A stretch of 64,000 bases of DNA from Streptomyces sp. SAT1 (GTDB taxonomy: Bacteria; Actinomycetota; Actinomycetes; Streptomycetales; Streptomycetaceae): the NCBI RefSeq assembly GCF_001654495.1, contig NZ_CP015849.1, positions 4,439,501 to 4,503,500 of the forward strand, given 5' to 3'. The translations under genes and the position numbers were made by a program. This document shows positions 41,725 to 49,645 of this stretch, piece after piece (the first letter of the stretch is position 1; each line of letters starts with the position of its first letter). The notes under the pieces were generated by a model. It was not told where the DNA came from and ran no database searches. It saw only the letters and a program-made list of their open reading frames with translations.

Positions 41725-43266
41725 TCACTTCGACGCCTTCGGCCGCAGCATCACCGCCGCCAGGGCCGCCGTCGCGATCAGCACGGTCGTCGCGATGACC
41801 GCCACGACCGTGAACCCCCGGTCGTATGCCTGACGGGCCGCCCTCATGACGGCGTCGGCGGTGGGTGACGGCAGGTGGGCGACGGTGTCCTCGGCGGCGG
41901 AGAAGGACTCCTCGGCGTGGGCGTGATCGTCGGCGGCAAGACCCGGCACCTTGGGCAGACCGGTGCGGTAGACGAGGGTCAGGGCGGTACCGAGGAACGC
42001 GACGCCGAGGCCCGCACCGAGTTCGAAGGAAGTCTCCTGGATGGCGGCGGCCTCTCCGGAGCGCTCGGGTTGGGCGGCGCTCATGATGGAGTCCGCGCCC
42101 AGCGTCATCACGATCCCGGCGCCGTACCCGGCACACAGCAGCGGCAGCAGGAGCACCCCGTAGTGCGCGGTGTCCCCGACGGCGGCGATCGCGGCGTAGG
42201 CGGCGGCGAAGAGAAGCAGCGCCCCGGTGAGCGAGCGGCGGTTGCCCCAGCGCGCGGAAGCCCAGGGCGCCGTGACCGCGCCGACCGCGTTGGCGGCGGC
42301 CAACGGCATCAGGGCGAGCCCGGCGCGCAACGGCGAGTAGCCGCCGACCTGCTGGAGCCACTGGGTGAGGAAGAAGAGCAGAGCGACATAGCTGCCGAAG
42401 CAGCCGATGACACACAGGGTGGCGGTGGTGAACCGGCGCTCGTTGAAGAGGGAGAAGTCCAGCAGCGGCTCCGTGAGGCAGCGTTGGCGGCGCACGAAGA
42501 CGTACAGCAGCGCGGCCCCGCCGACTGCCGTGATCACGATCACGGTGTCCACGCCGGCGTGCTCGCCGGCCTGCTTCAGCGCGTACACCACGCCCGCGAG
42601 CCCGGTGACGGAGAGTGCGACACTGGCCACGTCCCAGTGGCGCGGCACGGGGTTCCTCGATTCGGGGACGACGCGGGCGCCCACGGCCAGGATGACGACA
42701 ATGACGGGGACGTTGACGAGGAACACCGCGCCCCAGCCCCAGCGTTCGGCGACGATCCCGCCGACCAGGGGCCCGATGGTCGCGCCGACGCTGTGCGCGG
42801 AGGTCCAGATGCCGATCGCCAGGGCCCGCTCCCGGTCGTCGGTGAAGACGACCCGGATGATCGCAACCGTCGAGGCCATGATCATCGCGGCGGCGACGCC
42901 CAACGCGGCACGCGCGGCGATGAGTTGGCCGGTGGAGGTGGAGAACGCGCAGGCGGTCGAGGCGAGACCGAAGGCGAAGAATCCGCTCAGCACCATCTTG
43001 CGCCGGCCGATACGGTCCCCGAGTGTCCCGCACGTCACGAGCAGGGCGGCGAGTGCCAGCGAGTACACGTCGACGACCCACAGCAACTGCGCGGCGCTGG
43101 GATGGAGGTCGCGGCTCATGCTCGGCACGGCCACATGCAGCACGGTGAGGTCGATCCCGCACAGCAACAGGCTGCCCGAGACCACGGCCAGGACCAGCCA
43201 GCGCCGGTCGGGCGAGGCGGTCTCCTCCGGTGTCCGTGCCGGTGCGGGCGCGTCCTTGTTCAACAT
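41725..43266 (-). CDS. MFS exporter, 14-TM DHA2 type
   Basis: The 513-residue protein has 14 predicted spans and MFS motifs (LTVLHVAVPSMSRDLHPSAAQLLWVVDVYSLALAALLV, GDRIGRRKMVLSGFFAFG, SAHSVGATIGPLVGGIVAERWGWGAVFLVNVP). It resembles SmvA/LfrA-type multidrug exporters. ATG at 43266 follows GAGG. A HxlR gene is divergent 89 bases away. It is the probable exporter or self-resistance gene of the island product. Confidence 0.93.
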   Translation of the reverse strand: MLNKDAPAPARTPEETASPDRRWLVLAVVSGSLLLCGIDLTVLHVAVPSMSRDLHPSAAQLLWVVDVYSLALAALLVTCGTLGDRIGRRKMVLSGFFAFGLASTACAFSTSTGQLIAARAALGVAAAMIMASTVAIIRVVFTDDRERALAIGIWTSAHSVGATIGPLVGGIVAERWGWGAVFLVNVPVIVVILAVGARVVPESRNPVPRHWDVASVALSVTGLAGVVYALKQAGEHAGVDTVIVITAVGGAALLYVFVRRQRCLTEPLLDFSLFNERRFTTATLCVIGCFGSYVALLFFLTQWLQQVGGYSPLRAGLALMPLAAANAVGAVTAPWASARWGNRRSLTGALLLFAAAYAAIAAVGDTAHYGVLLLPLLCAGYGAGIVMTLGADSIMSAAQPERSGEAAAIQETSFELGAGLGVAFLGTALTLVYRTGLPKVPGLAADDHAHAEESFSAAEDTVAHLPSPTADAVMRAARQAYDRGFTVVAVIATTVLIATAALAAVMLRPKASK

Positions 43267-43355
43267 ATCCTCAGTTTCCGCGCGTATCAACGCGAGCCGC
43301 AAGTACGATCATTTGTGTCCCCTGGTTCAAATCGGTATACCAATGGAGGTCAGCG
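43267..43355. promoter_or_regulatory. Divergent promoter region between MFS and HxlR genes
   Basis: The 89-base spacer is AT-rich for this genome (CAAGTACGATCATTTGTGTC, TTCAAATCGGTATACCAATG) and includes a GTATAC dyad close to the HxlR start. HxlR proteins typically bind such spacers and sense a small molecule. Confidence 0.5.
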
Positions 43356-43697
43356 GTGCGTTCCGATGTCGAAGAAGCACCCGATTGCTGCTCGGTGGAG
43401 TTCGCCATGGAAATTCTTGGCGGCAGATGGAAACTGGCCATTCTGAAGCAGCTGGCGGCGGGTACGCTGCGTTTCGGCGAGCTCCGACGGGCGCTGCCAC
43501 CGATCACCCAGCGCATGCTGACCCGACAGCTGCGGGAGCTGGAGGCGGACGGGCTGGTGGCCCGGACCGTCCACCGGGAGGTACCGCCGCGCGTGGAGTA
43601 CACACTGACGGGCGTCGGCCACAGCCTGGACTCCATCACCGAGGAACTGGACAAGTGGGGGCGTTGGTACCGGGAGACGGTCCGGCGTCCGTCATAG
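43356..43697 (+). CDS. HxlR-family regulator
   Basis: The 113-residue winged-helix protein begins at a GTG after GGAGGTCAGCG. It has CCSVEFAMEILGGRWKLAILKQLAAGTLRFGELRRALPPITQRMLTRQLRELEADGLVARTVHREVPPRVEYTLT, the HxlR signature with paired Cys near the N-terminus that may sense redox or electrophiles. It is divergent from the exporter and convergent with the nitroreductase gene (10-base gap), so it probably controls the exporter. Confidence 0.93.
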   Translation: MRSDVEEAPDCCSVEFAMEILGGRWKLAILKQLAAGTLRFGELRRALPPITQRMLTRQLRELEADGLVARTVHREVPPRVEYTLTGVGHSLDSITEELDKWGRWYRETVRRPS

Positions 43698-43707
43698 CGG
43701 CATGGCG

Positions 43708-44313
43708 TCACAGAGTCGTACGGATCTCGTCGTACGCCAGGCGCGGGCCGCGCGGGCGTGCATCCCGTACGGGCCGGCCGATGTTCACGGCGAACAGCAC
43801 GGATCGCCGGCCGTCGGGGAAGAATTCGCGGTTGACACCGTCCTCGTCGAATCCGCTCATCGGTCCGGCGGCGAGGCCCGCCGCCCTGATCCCGATGACG
43901 AAATAGGCAGCTTGCAGAGTTCCGTTCAGCAGTGCCGAGCGTTCTCTGAAAGCGGGGTCCCGGGTGAACAGGTCCATCGCACCGGGGAACTGGGGGAACT
44001 GCTCCGGAAGCCTGCGGTGGAATTCGTTGTCGACGGCGAGGAGTGCGGTCAACGGTGCCTTGAGGGTCTTTTCCCTGTTGCTCCTCGACAGGTGGGCGAC
44101 CAGCCGCGCCCGGCCGGCGGCCGAGCGCAACAGGAAGATCCTGAGGGGTTGCTGGTTGAAGGCGGTCGGGCCGTCGCGGACCAGGTCGTGGACGGCGCGG
44201 ACCGTGTCGTCGTCCACGGGGTCGCCGGTGAACCGGTCCGCGGTGAACGCCTTCCGGAACAGCAGGTCCTGGGCGGTGTCGTCCAGGACCAGCCGTCGTG
44301 TCGTCTGTGTCAT
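43708..44313 (-). CDS. RutE-like nitroreductase-family protein
   Basis: The 201-residue FMN protein resembles RutE, the malonic-semialdehyde reductase of the pyrimidine Rut pathway: VRDGPTAFNQQPLRIFLL, KAPLTALLAVDNEFHRRLPEQFPQ, NGTLQAAYFVIGIRAAGLAAGPMSGFD and the C-terminal LAYDE. These blocks recall E. coli RutE from memory; a profile search should confirm. In this operon it is the last gene, 4 bases after the monooxygenase gene. Role in the island is inferred as reduction of a product of the ring-opening steps. Confidence 0.85.
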   Translation of the reverse strand: MTQTTRRLVLDDTAQDLLFRKAFTADRFTGDPVDDDTVRAVHDLVRDGPTAFNQQPLRIFLLRSAAGRARLVAHLSRSNREKTLKAPLTALLAVDNEFHRRLPEQFPQFPGAMDLFTRDPAFRERSALLNGTLQAAYFVIGIRAAGLAAGPMSGFDEDGVNREFFPDGRRSVLFAVNIGRPVRDARPRGPRLAYDEIRTTL

Positions 44314-44317
44314 CCGG

Positions 44318-45631
44318 TCAGAACTCGGTGAGGTTCTGGCGGAGGGTGTTGCCGTGCCTGTAGGCGGTGCGGGTGAGGCCGCGCCGTTGCAGTGCGGGCA
44401 CCAGCCCGTCGGTGATCTCGGTGACCCAGCGCCGGTTCATGCGCAGTACGGGTGTCGTCAGCATGAAGCCGTCACCGCCGACCTCCTCCATGGCCGCCCC
44501 CATCTGCTCGGCGACCTGGTCAGGAGTGCCGACCAGCTCCATCGAGGAGACGAGCCCGCCGGCCGCGTCCATGGCCAGCTCTCGGAGGGTCTTCCCACTG
44601 CCCCACTGCTGGAGCTGGTCCAGCGAGCCCTGTTCGCCGTTGGTCTCCAGGCGATACGGCAGCGGCTCGTCGAGGTCGAACTGCGCGAAGTCGATCTCGG
44701 TGAGCGCGGAGGTCTCGGCGAGGACATCGTGGATGAACTGCGGGGAAGAGATCTCCCGTCGGTACTTCTCGCGGGCGTCCTCTTCGGTCTCGCCCAGGGT
44801 GGGCGTGACACAGAACAGCACCTTGACATCGTCCGGGTTCCGGCCGGCCGCCTCGGCGTGCGCCCGCACCTGGTCGCGGAACTCCTTCATGGCCTTCACG
44901 CCGTTGGCGATGGCGATCACCGAGTCCGCGTTGCGCGCGGCGAAGGCCCGGCCCCGGGGCGAGGCACCGGCCTGGGTGAACGCGGGTCGGTGCTGTGGGG
45001 ACGGCACGGTGTTGAGGGGGCCGCGCACACTGAAGTACTTGCCCCGGAAGTGGATCGGCCGGACCTTCGTGTGGTCGGCGTAGATGCCGTTCTCGCGGTC
45101 CAGGACGACGGCGTCGGCGTCCCAGGAGTCGAACAACTGCCGCACCACGTCGACGTATTCGTCGGCCATGGCGTAACGGTCATCCCGGGACGGGAGCTTG
45201 TCGAGGCCGAAGTTCTGGGCCGCCAGGTCCTCGGCGCTGGTGACGATGTTCCAGCCGAACCGCCCGCCGAGCATGCTGTCCATGGTGGAGGCCAGCCGGG
45301 CGGTCATGAAGGGCGGGTACGCCATCGTGGAGAGGGTGGCGACGATGCCGAGGCAGGAGGTGGCCAGGCCCATTGCCGCGGCCAGCGGGACGGGGTCGTG
45401 CTTGGGGACGACCATGCCCTGCCGCAGGGCGCGTTCGGAGGTGCCGCCGTAGCTCTCGGGGACCATCAACTTGTCCTCGATGATCACGTAGTCGAAGCAG
45501 GCTCGCTCCAGCGCCTGCGCGACCTCGGTGTGGAAGCGCCCGTCCCAGGGCGAGCCCCCGGTGCCGAAGGGGCCCTGCCAGTCGTCCGGCGTGAAGTTGA
45601 AGATACAGGCGAGGTGGAACTTGCTGGTCAC
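44318..45631 (-). CDS. NtaA/SnaA/DmoA-type FMN-dependent monooxygenase
   Basis: The 437-residue bacterial-luciferase-like TIM barrel shows NtaA-type markers: LACIFNFTPDDWQGPFGTGG, ERACFDYVIIEDKLMVPESYGG, LGIVATLSTMAYPPFMTARLASTMDSMLGGRFGWNIVTSAEDLAAQNFG and HFRGKYFSVRGPLNT. Two-component monooxygenases of this class need FMNH2 from a flavin reductase, which the operon also encodes. They oxidise C-N, C-S or ring carbons (NTA, pyrimidines by RutA, dimethylsulfide). The substrate here is not known. GTG start, 31 bases after the amidohydrolase gene. Confidence 0.93.
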   Translation of the reverse strand: MTSKFHLACIFNFTPDDWQGPFGTGGSPWDGRFHTEVAQALERACFDYVIIEDKLMVPESYGGTSERALRQGMVVPKHDPVPLAAAMGLATSCLGIVATLSTMAYPPFMTARLASTMDSMLGGRFGWNIVTSAEDLAAQNFGLDKLPSRDDRYAMADEYVDVVRQLFDSWDADAVVLDRENGIYADHTKVRPIHFRGKYFSVRGPLNTVPSPQHRPAFTQAGASPRGRAFAARNADSVIAIANGVKAMKEFRDQVRAHAEAAGRNPDDVKVLFCVTPTLGETEEDAREKYRREISSPQFIHDVLAETSALTEIDFAQFDLDEPLPYRLETNGEQGSLDQLQQWGSGKTLRELAMDAAGGLVSSMELVGTPDQVAEQMGAAMEEVGGDGFMLTTPVLRMNRRWVTEITDGLVPALQRRGLTRTAYRHGNTLRQNLTEF

Positions 45632-45662
45632 TGCTCTCTTCCTCCGGGTCGACGGCTCACGG

Positions 45663-46454
45663 TCACTTTCCTCCGGATCGGCGGTCGGGCCGGGTCTGGG
45701 CGAAGAGCAGCCCCTTGCCGTCGCGGATCATCGCCGTTGCCTCCTCGACGATGTGCCGCAGCAGCTTCTTGCCAAGACCGGCGCTCGATCCGGAAGTCGA
45801 CGACAGGACACCCTGGTTGGTGCTCTGTCCGACGTCGATCGGGTGCAGGTAGACGCCCGCGCGGGGCGGTGCGTCGTGGTCGGGACGCTCGTCGGTGACG
45901 AGGTCGGGGCGCAGATGGAGCATGAGGCTGGTTTCGGTGACCCCGGCGTGCTCGGCATGCCAGCCGGGGAACCGAGGGAGTTCCCCGAGGATCCAGGTAT
46001 CGCGGACCAGTGACCACCAGCTGAATGCGAACACCTCGGTGTCGTCGAGGAGTCCTCGCTCACGCACCTGGTCGATCGCCTCGAAGAGGAACGGTTCGTT
46101 CTCGTAGTGCCCGTTGACGACCACGAGACGGGCCATGGGGAGCGCGACGAGCGCCCGTAGCGTCTCGGCCAGGTAGCGGACGAGGGTGTCGCCGCCGACG
46201 TAGAGCGTGCCCGGGAAGTGCAGTCCGCCGCCGCTCTGCGGCAGGGAGCGGGCGCCGACCGCCTGCGCGGGGAGGACGAACGCGTCGAGGGCGTGGGCGA
46301 GTTCGGCGGCGACGGCTTCGGCGAGGAGCAGGTCGACGGAGAGCGGGAGGTGCGGACCGTGCTGCTCGATCGCCCCGATCGGCCAGACGACCGTCCGTCC
46401 CCGCACCGCGTTCGTGACCTGACTGCTCGTCAAGTCTGTGAGCAGTGGAGTCAT
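45663..46454 (-). CDS. Creatininase-family amidohydrolase
   Basis: The 263-residue protein has the creatininase metal site: WPIGAIEQHGPHLPLSVDLLLA (Glu, His, Asp), VVNGHYEN and WHAEHAGVTETSLMLHL (His, Glu). Family members hydrolyse cyclic or linear amides: creatinine, FAPy, ring lactams, mycofactocin peptide. In this island it may open a ring made by the dehydrogenase or monooxygenase. Its ATG overlaps the stop of the dihydroorotate-dehydrogenase-like gene (ATGA). Confidence 0.92.
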   Translation of the reverse strand: MTPLLTDLTSSQVTNAVRGRTVVWPIGAIEQHGPHLPLSVDLLLAEAVAAELAHALDAFVLPAQAVGARSLPQSGGGLHFPGTLYVGGDTLVRYLAETLRALVALPMARLVVVNGHYENEPFLFEAIDQVRERGLLDDTEVFAFSWWSLVRDTWILGELPRFPGWHAEHAGVTETSLMLHLRPDLVTDERPDHDAPPRAGVYLHPIDVGQSTNQGVLSSTSGSSAGLGKKLLRHIVEEATAMIRDGKGLLFAQTRPDRRSGGK

Positions 46455-47314
46455 AAGGGCGCTCCTTGGGGTTCGCCCAGGAGTTCACGGGTCTCGCCGA
46501 GGATGCGCTCCAGTGTGTCGTACATGTCGGTGTGCAGGGCGGTGTAGACCTGCGCGACGTTTGCGCCGACGCTCAGGTAGTCGGCGACGTCCCGGCCGCT
46601 GTTCACTCCGCCGACGCCCATGATCGGCAGGGTGACGCCCCGCTTGCGCAGCTGCCACGTTGCCGCCAGGACAAGGGGTTTGAGGCCAGGACCGGAGTAG
46701 CCGTAGACGCCGTTCAGTTCGAGGTCGCCGGTCTCGGGTGAGACGGCCGCGCCGGGGATGGTGTCGCTGAGGGTGATGGCGTCGGCGCCGCCGGCGATGG
46801 CGGCCCGGACCCGGTCCTGGAGACCCTCGCCGACGGCGAGTTTGACGGACAGGGGCAGCCCGGTGCGGCTGCGGGTGGCGGAGGTGTAGGCGTAGACCCG
46901 GTCGGGGTTGTCGTCCTCCAGACCGTCCTCCTCGTTGAGGCAGGAGATGCCGAGTTCCAGGGCCCGGCAGCCGGTCGTCTCGACGTCCCGGGCCAGGGCG
47001 GCGAGTTCATCGGGGCTGTCGGCGTGCAGGGAGGCGATGACCGGCAGCCGGTCCTCGGCGAACGAGCGCAGCGCTCGCAGCCAGTGGCTGACCGGTCGCT
47101 TGGAGTACGTGGTGCTGTTCAGCATGCCGACGGGCAGCCGCAGGATCCGCTCGTCGAGGCCCTGAGGCGGATTGGGATGGATGGTCTTGGTGACCACGGC
47201 TCCGGCGCCCTTTTCCAGCAACCGGCGGATATTGCGTTCCTGGTCCGTGAGCAGCCCGGATCCGACGACCACGGGGGCGGTCAACGGCATTCCGAGGATC
47301 GATGTATCGCGCAC
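46451..47314 (-). CDS. Class-1 dihydroorotate-dehydrogenase-like FMN enzyme
   Basis: The 287-residue barrel resembles PyrD type 1 and dihydropyrimidine dehydrogenase: LTAPVVVGSGLLTDQERNIRRLLEKGAGAVVTKTI, LPVGMLNSTTYSKR, LELGISCLNEEDG, GLPLSVKLAVGEG (the Lys that contacts FMN), ITLSDTIPG, LPIMGVGGVNSGRDVADYLSVGANVAQVYTALH. The true chromosomal pyrD is not in this window. This copy is within a six-gene operon, so it probably acts on a dedicated pyrimidine or dihydropyrimidine intermediate. GTG start at 47314. Confidence 0.9.
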   Translation of the reverse strand: MRDTSILGMPLTAPVVVGSGLLTDQERNIRRLLEKGAGAVVTKTIHPNPPQGLDERILRLPVGMLNSTTYSKRPVSHWLRALRSFAEDRLPVIASLHADSPDELAALARDVETTGCRALELGISCLNEEDGLEDDNPDRVYAYTSATRSRTGLPLSVKLAVGEGLQDRVRAAIAGGADAITLSDTIPGAAVSPETGDLELNGVYGYSGPGLKPLVLAATWQLRKRGVTLPIMGVGGVNSGRDVADYLSVGANVAQVYTALHTDMYDTLERILGETRELLGEPQGAPL

Positions 47315-47365
47315 TCGGTGACTCCGTCCGGAGAATGTGAGCGGGGTGGGGGGTTGGACGGATGC

Positions 47366-47935
47366 CTAGGCGACGAGACCCGCGCCGATCGCCTCGCGCT
47401 GGCGCTCGGTGGCGCCCAGCACGGCGTCGACGAGGAGGCTTGGCTTCTCCGTGAACTCGTCGAAGTCGATGTGCTGGACGAAGCCGACGCGGTGCAGCCC
47501 CTTCAGGAGATGGCTGGCGGACTCGACGACGGGTTGCTTGGTGATGAGGACGATGGGCCGCCCGAGGGCCGTGGCCCAACCGAGCTCGACGTGGGTGCCG
47601 TCGGTGCGGCGCAGGATGCCGTCCTCCCGCTGGACGGGCAGCACCGGCACGAACACGTCGCACTTCCTCATCCAGCGGAAGTCGCGTACCGAGACCTGCT
47701 CGGGTGTGAACGACGCGGTCTCCTCGCCGAACTTCTCGACGACGTGCGCGGAGAACACGTTGGCGCCGTTCTCGGTGACCGTGCCGATGGCCGTGGTGAT
47801 CGCATCCTGTAACTGGCCGACGAACCCGTCGGCGAGGATGGCATGTTGGATCGGCCCGCCCACGAAGACGTCGAGTCCGGCGAGGAGGCCGGATTGAAGG
47901 GCAGCGGACTCGTCGGACGCAGGGGTCACTGACAT
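47366..47935 (-). CDS. MilB/BlsM-like nucleotide N-glycosidase (nucleoside 2-deoxyribosyltransferase superfamily)
   Basis: The 189-residue protein has the fold markers GLDVFVGGPIQ, NVFSAHVVEKFGEETAS, MRKCDVFVPVLPV and the catalytic GTHVELGWATALGRPIVLI, whose Glu is the nucleophile in this superfamily. The closest relatives by motif are CMP hydrolases of cytosine nucleoside antibiotic pathways (mildiomycin MilB, blasticidin BlsM), which cut CMP to cytosine and ribose 5-phosphate. In contrast to general deoxyribosyltransferases it is in a metabolic island, so supply of a free base is the likely job. ATG follows GGAG. Confidence 0.82.
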   Translation of the reverse strand: MSVTPASDESAALQSGLLAGLDVFVGGPIQHAILADGFVGQLQDAITTAIGTVTENGANVFSAHVVEKFGEETASFTPEQVSVRDFRWMRKCDVFVPVLPVQREDGILRRTDGTHVELGWATALGRPIVLITKQPVVESASHLLKGLHRVGFVQHIDFDEFTEKPSLLVDAVLGATERQREAIGAGLVA

Positions 47936-47970
47936 GGAGGTCTCTCCTTGGGCACGGAGCGGGAGGATGT

Positions 47971-48567
47971 TCAGGACGCGTCGGCGAGACGCGCGTACCG
48001 GCCCCGGTAGAACAGCAGGGGCGCACGCGGCTCGGTCGGCGTGTCCACCCGTCGTACGCCGGCCATGACGACCAGGTGGTCGCCGCCGTCGTACTCGGTG
48101 TGCAGGCGGCAGTCGATCCAGGCGGTCGCGTCGGCGAGGCGGGGCGCGCCGCCCGGTGACTGGGTCCACGCGATCTCGTGGAACTTGTCGCCGCCGGAGC
48201 GCGCGAACCGTTCGCTGACCGGCTGCTGGGCCTGGGCGAGCACATTGACACAGAAGGATGCGCTGTTCCTGACGATGGGCCAGCTCGTCGACGTACGGCT
48301 GACGCACAGAAGGATGCGGGGCGGTTCGAGGGAGAGCGAGGAGAAGGACTGACAGGTGAAGCCGACGGGGCCGGTCGGCCCCATGGCGGTGACCACCGTG
48401 ACGCCGGAGCAGAACCGCCCCAGGACGGAGCGGAACTCATCGGAGGTGACGTGGTCCTGGACTGCTGCGGTGGTGCTCTCGCGTGCCAAAAGCTCTGTCC
48501 TCTCGGGCCGTACAGCCAGGTCGGATCCGAAAAGCGCAAGCCGCATCACCGTGGGCGACGGCTGCAC
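47971..48567 (-). CDS. Flavin reductase (RutF/HpaC-like) feeding the monooxygenase
   Basis: The protein of about 198 residues has the FMN-binding split-barrel flavin-reductase pattern: FRSVLGRFCSGVTVVTAMGPTGPVGFTCQSFSSLSLEPPRILLCVSRTSTSW, ASFCVNVLAQAQQPVSERFA and a closing LLFYRGRYARL. It supplies reduced FMN to the NtaA-type monooxygenase of the same operon. The start is uncertain: GTG 48567 or ATG 48546. It is the first gene of the six-gene operon and is divergent from the double-Lrp gene. Confidence 0.92.
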   Translation of the reverse strand: MQPSPTVMRLALFGSDLAVRPERTELLARESTTAAVQDHVTSDEFRSVLGRFCSGVTVVTAMGPTGPVGFTCQSFSSLSLEPPRILLCVSRTSTSWPIVRNSASFCVNVLAQAQQPVSERFARSGGDKFHEIAWTQSPGGAPRLADATAWIDCRLHTEYDGGDHLVVMAGVRRVDTPTEPRAPLLFYRGRYARLADAS

Positions 48568-48638
48568 AGTCTGCCCTAGATGAATGAATCAGACAACAGA
48601 CCTTTCTTCGGTGATAAAGATCCTGCCATATTGACTCC
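48568..48638. promoter_or_regulatory. AT-rich divergent promoter between flavin reductase and double-Lrp genes
   Basis: This 71-base spacer is the most AT-rich stretch nearby (GATGAATGAATCAGACAAC, GATAAAGATCCTGCCATATT). It drives the six-gene operon leftward and Lrp-pyrG rightward, and is the expected binding site of the Lrp-type regulator. Confidence 0.6.
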
Positions 48639-49637
48639 ATGCTGATGGATACCGACAGAATCGATGAGGCCGACTGTCTCGACGCACTTGACCGGCGGAT
48701 CGTGGCCGCACTTCAGATCAGCCCCCGGGCCGGGGTCGCGGAAGTGGCGCGCATCCTCGGCGAGCACGAGCGCGCCGTTGCGCGGCGCGTGCAACGGCTC
48801 CTGGACACGGGTGTCACGCACTGCACCGCCGAGTTCGGCCCGCTGCTGCGGGGCCGCGGCCACCCCCTCCACCTGCGATTGAAGAGGGCCGCGGGCTGGC
48901 CGGAAAGCGCCAGCACGGCATTGGCCGCGTGGGCCGAGGTCCTTAACGTCGACGCTGTGGCCGGTGGAACCGGTCGTCTCTGGTGCGAACTTCTGGTGGA
49001 GACCCGGTCCGCGCTGTACACCGCCACGGCCGACGGCGTCCCTGGCCTGCCCGACGTCGATGTGCTCGGCGCCGACTTCACCCTGCGCACGTTCCGCGAC
49101 GAGTCCGAGTGGTACGTCCCTGTCCTGACCGAGGAGGAGGAGAAGCGCTTGCGGGCGAGTCTGGTCCAGCCCTTGCCCGGTCCCGCCCAGCCCTACAACC
49201 TCACGCCGGGCGACGTCCAGGTCGTCGAAGCACTGAAGCGCAACGCGCGCGTCAGCCTCACCGAACTCGCCGGAGAGCTCGGCTTCTCCACGGCCACGGC
49301 CGGCCGCCGGATCACGGCGCTGCTGGAGCGCCGGGCGCTGCGCCTGCGCACGGTCGTCGACCCCACCCTGCTGGGGCGGCCGGTGCGGGCGCGGGTGCGG
49401 CTGAAGGTGCACCCGGCCGGTCTCGAAGCCGTCGGCGGCGCCCTGTCCGCCTGCCCGGACGTATTGTTCTGCGCCGCCGTGACGGGCCAGTACAACCTGC
49501 TCGTGGACGTCTGCGTAGAGGACGAGGGGAATCTGTACCGCTTCGTTGTCGACACGCTCGGCGTGCTGCCGCACATCTCCGACGTCGGCACCGAGATCGT
49601 CCGGCGCCTCCCGCTCAAGAACGGTGCGCCCACATAA
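48639..49637 (+). CDS. Double-domain Lrp/AsnC regulator
   Basis: The 332-residue protein is a tandem fusion of two Lrp/AsnC units. The first HTH is at about residues 14-55 (LDALDRRIVAALQISPRAGVAEVARILGEHERAVARRVQRLLDTG). The second is at about 190-235 (LTPGDVQVVEALKRNARVSLTELAGELGFSTATAGRRITALLERRAL) with the RAM ligand domain after it (ARVRLKVHPAGLEAVGGALSACPDVLFCAAVTGQYNLLVDVCV). Single-unit Lrp is the norm. It is the only DNA-binding protein next to the operon and leads directly into the CTP synthase gene (8-base gap), so it may link expression of target and pathway. Confidence 0.93.
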   Translation: MLMDTDRIDEADCLDALDRRIVAALQISPRAGVAEVARILGEHERAVARRVQRLLDTGVTHCTAEFGPLLRGRGHPLHLRLKRAAGWPESASTALAAWAEVLNVDAVAGGTGRLWCELLVETRSALYTATADGVPGLPDVDVLGADFTLRTFRDESEWYVPVLTEEEEKRLRASLVQPLPGPAQPYNLTPGDVQVVEALKRNARVSLTELAGELGFSTATAGRRITALLERRALRLRTVVDPTLLGRPVRARVRLKVHPAGLEAVGGALSACPDVLFCAAVTGQYNLLVDVCVEDEGNLYRFVVDTLGVLPHISDVGTEIVRRLPLKNGAPT

Positions 49638-49645
49638 GCCCGCCC

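Noticed and set aside
44318..45631. Calling the flavin monooxygenase RutA
   Set aside because: The N-terminal FNFTPDDWQGPF and the DKLMVPESYGG segment fit the NtaA/SnaA/DmoA group better than RutA, so only a class-level name is used.
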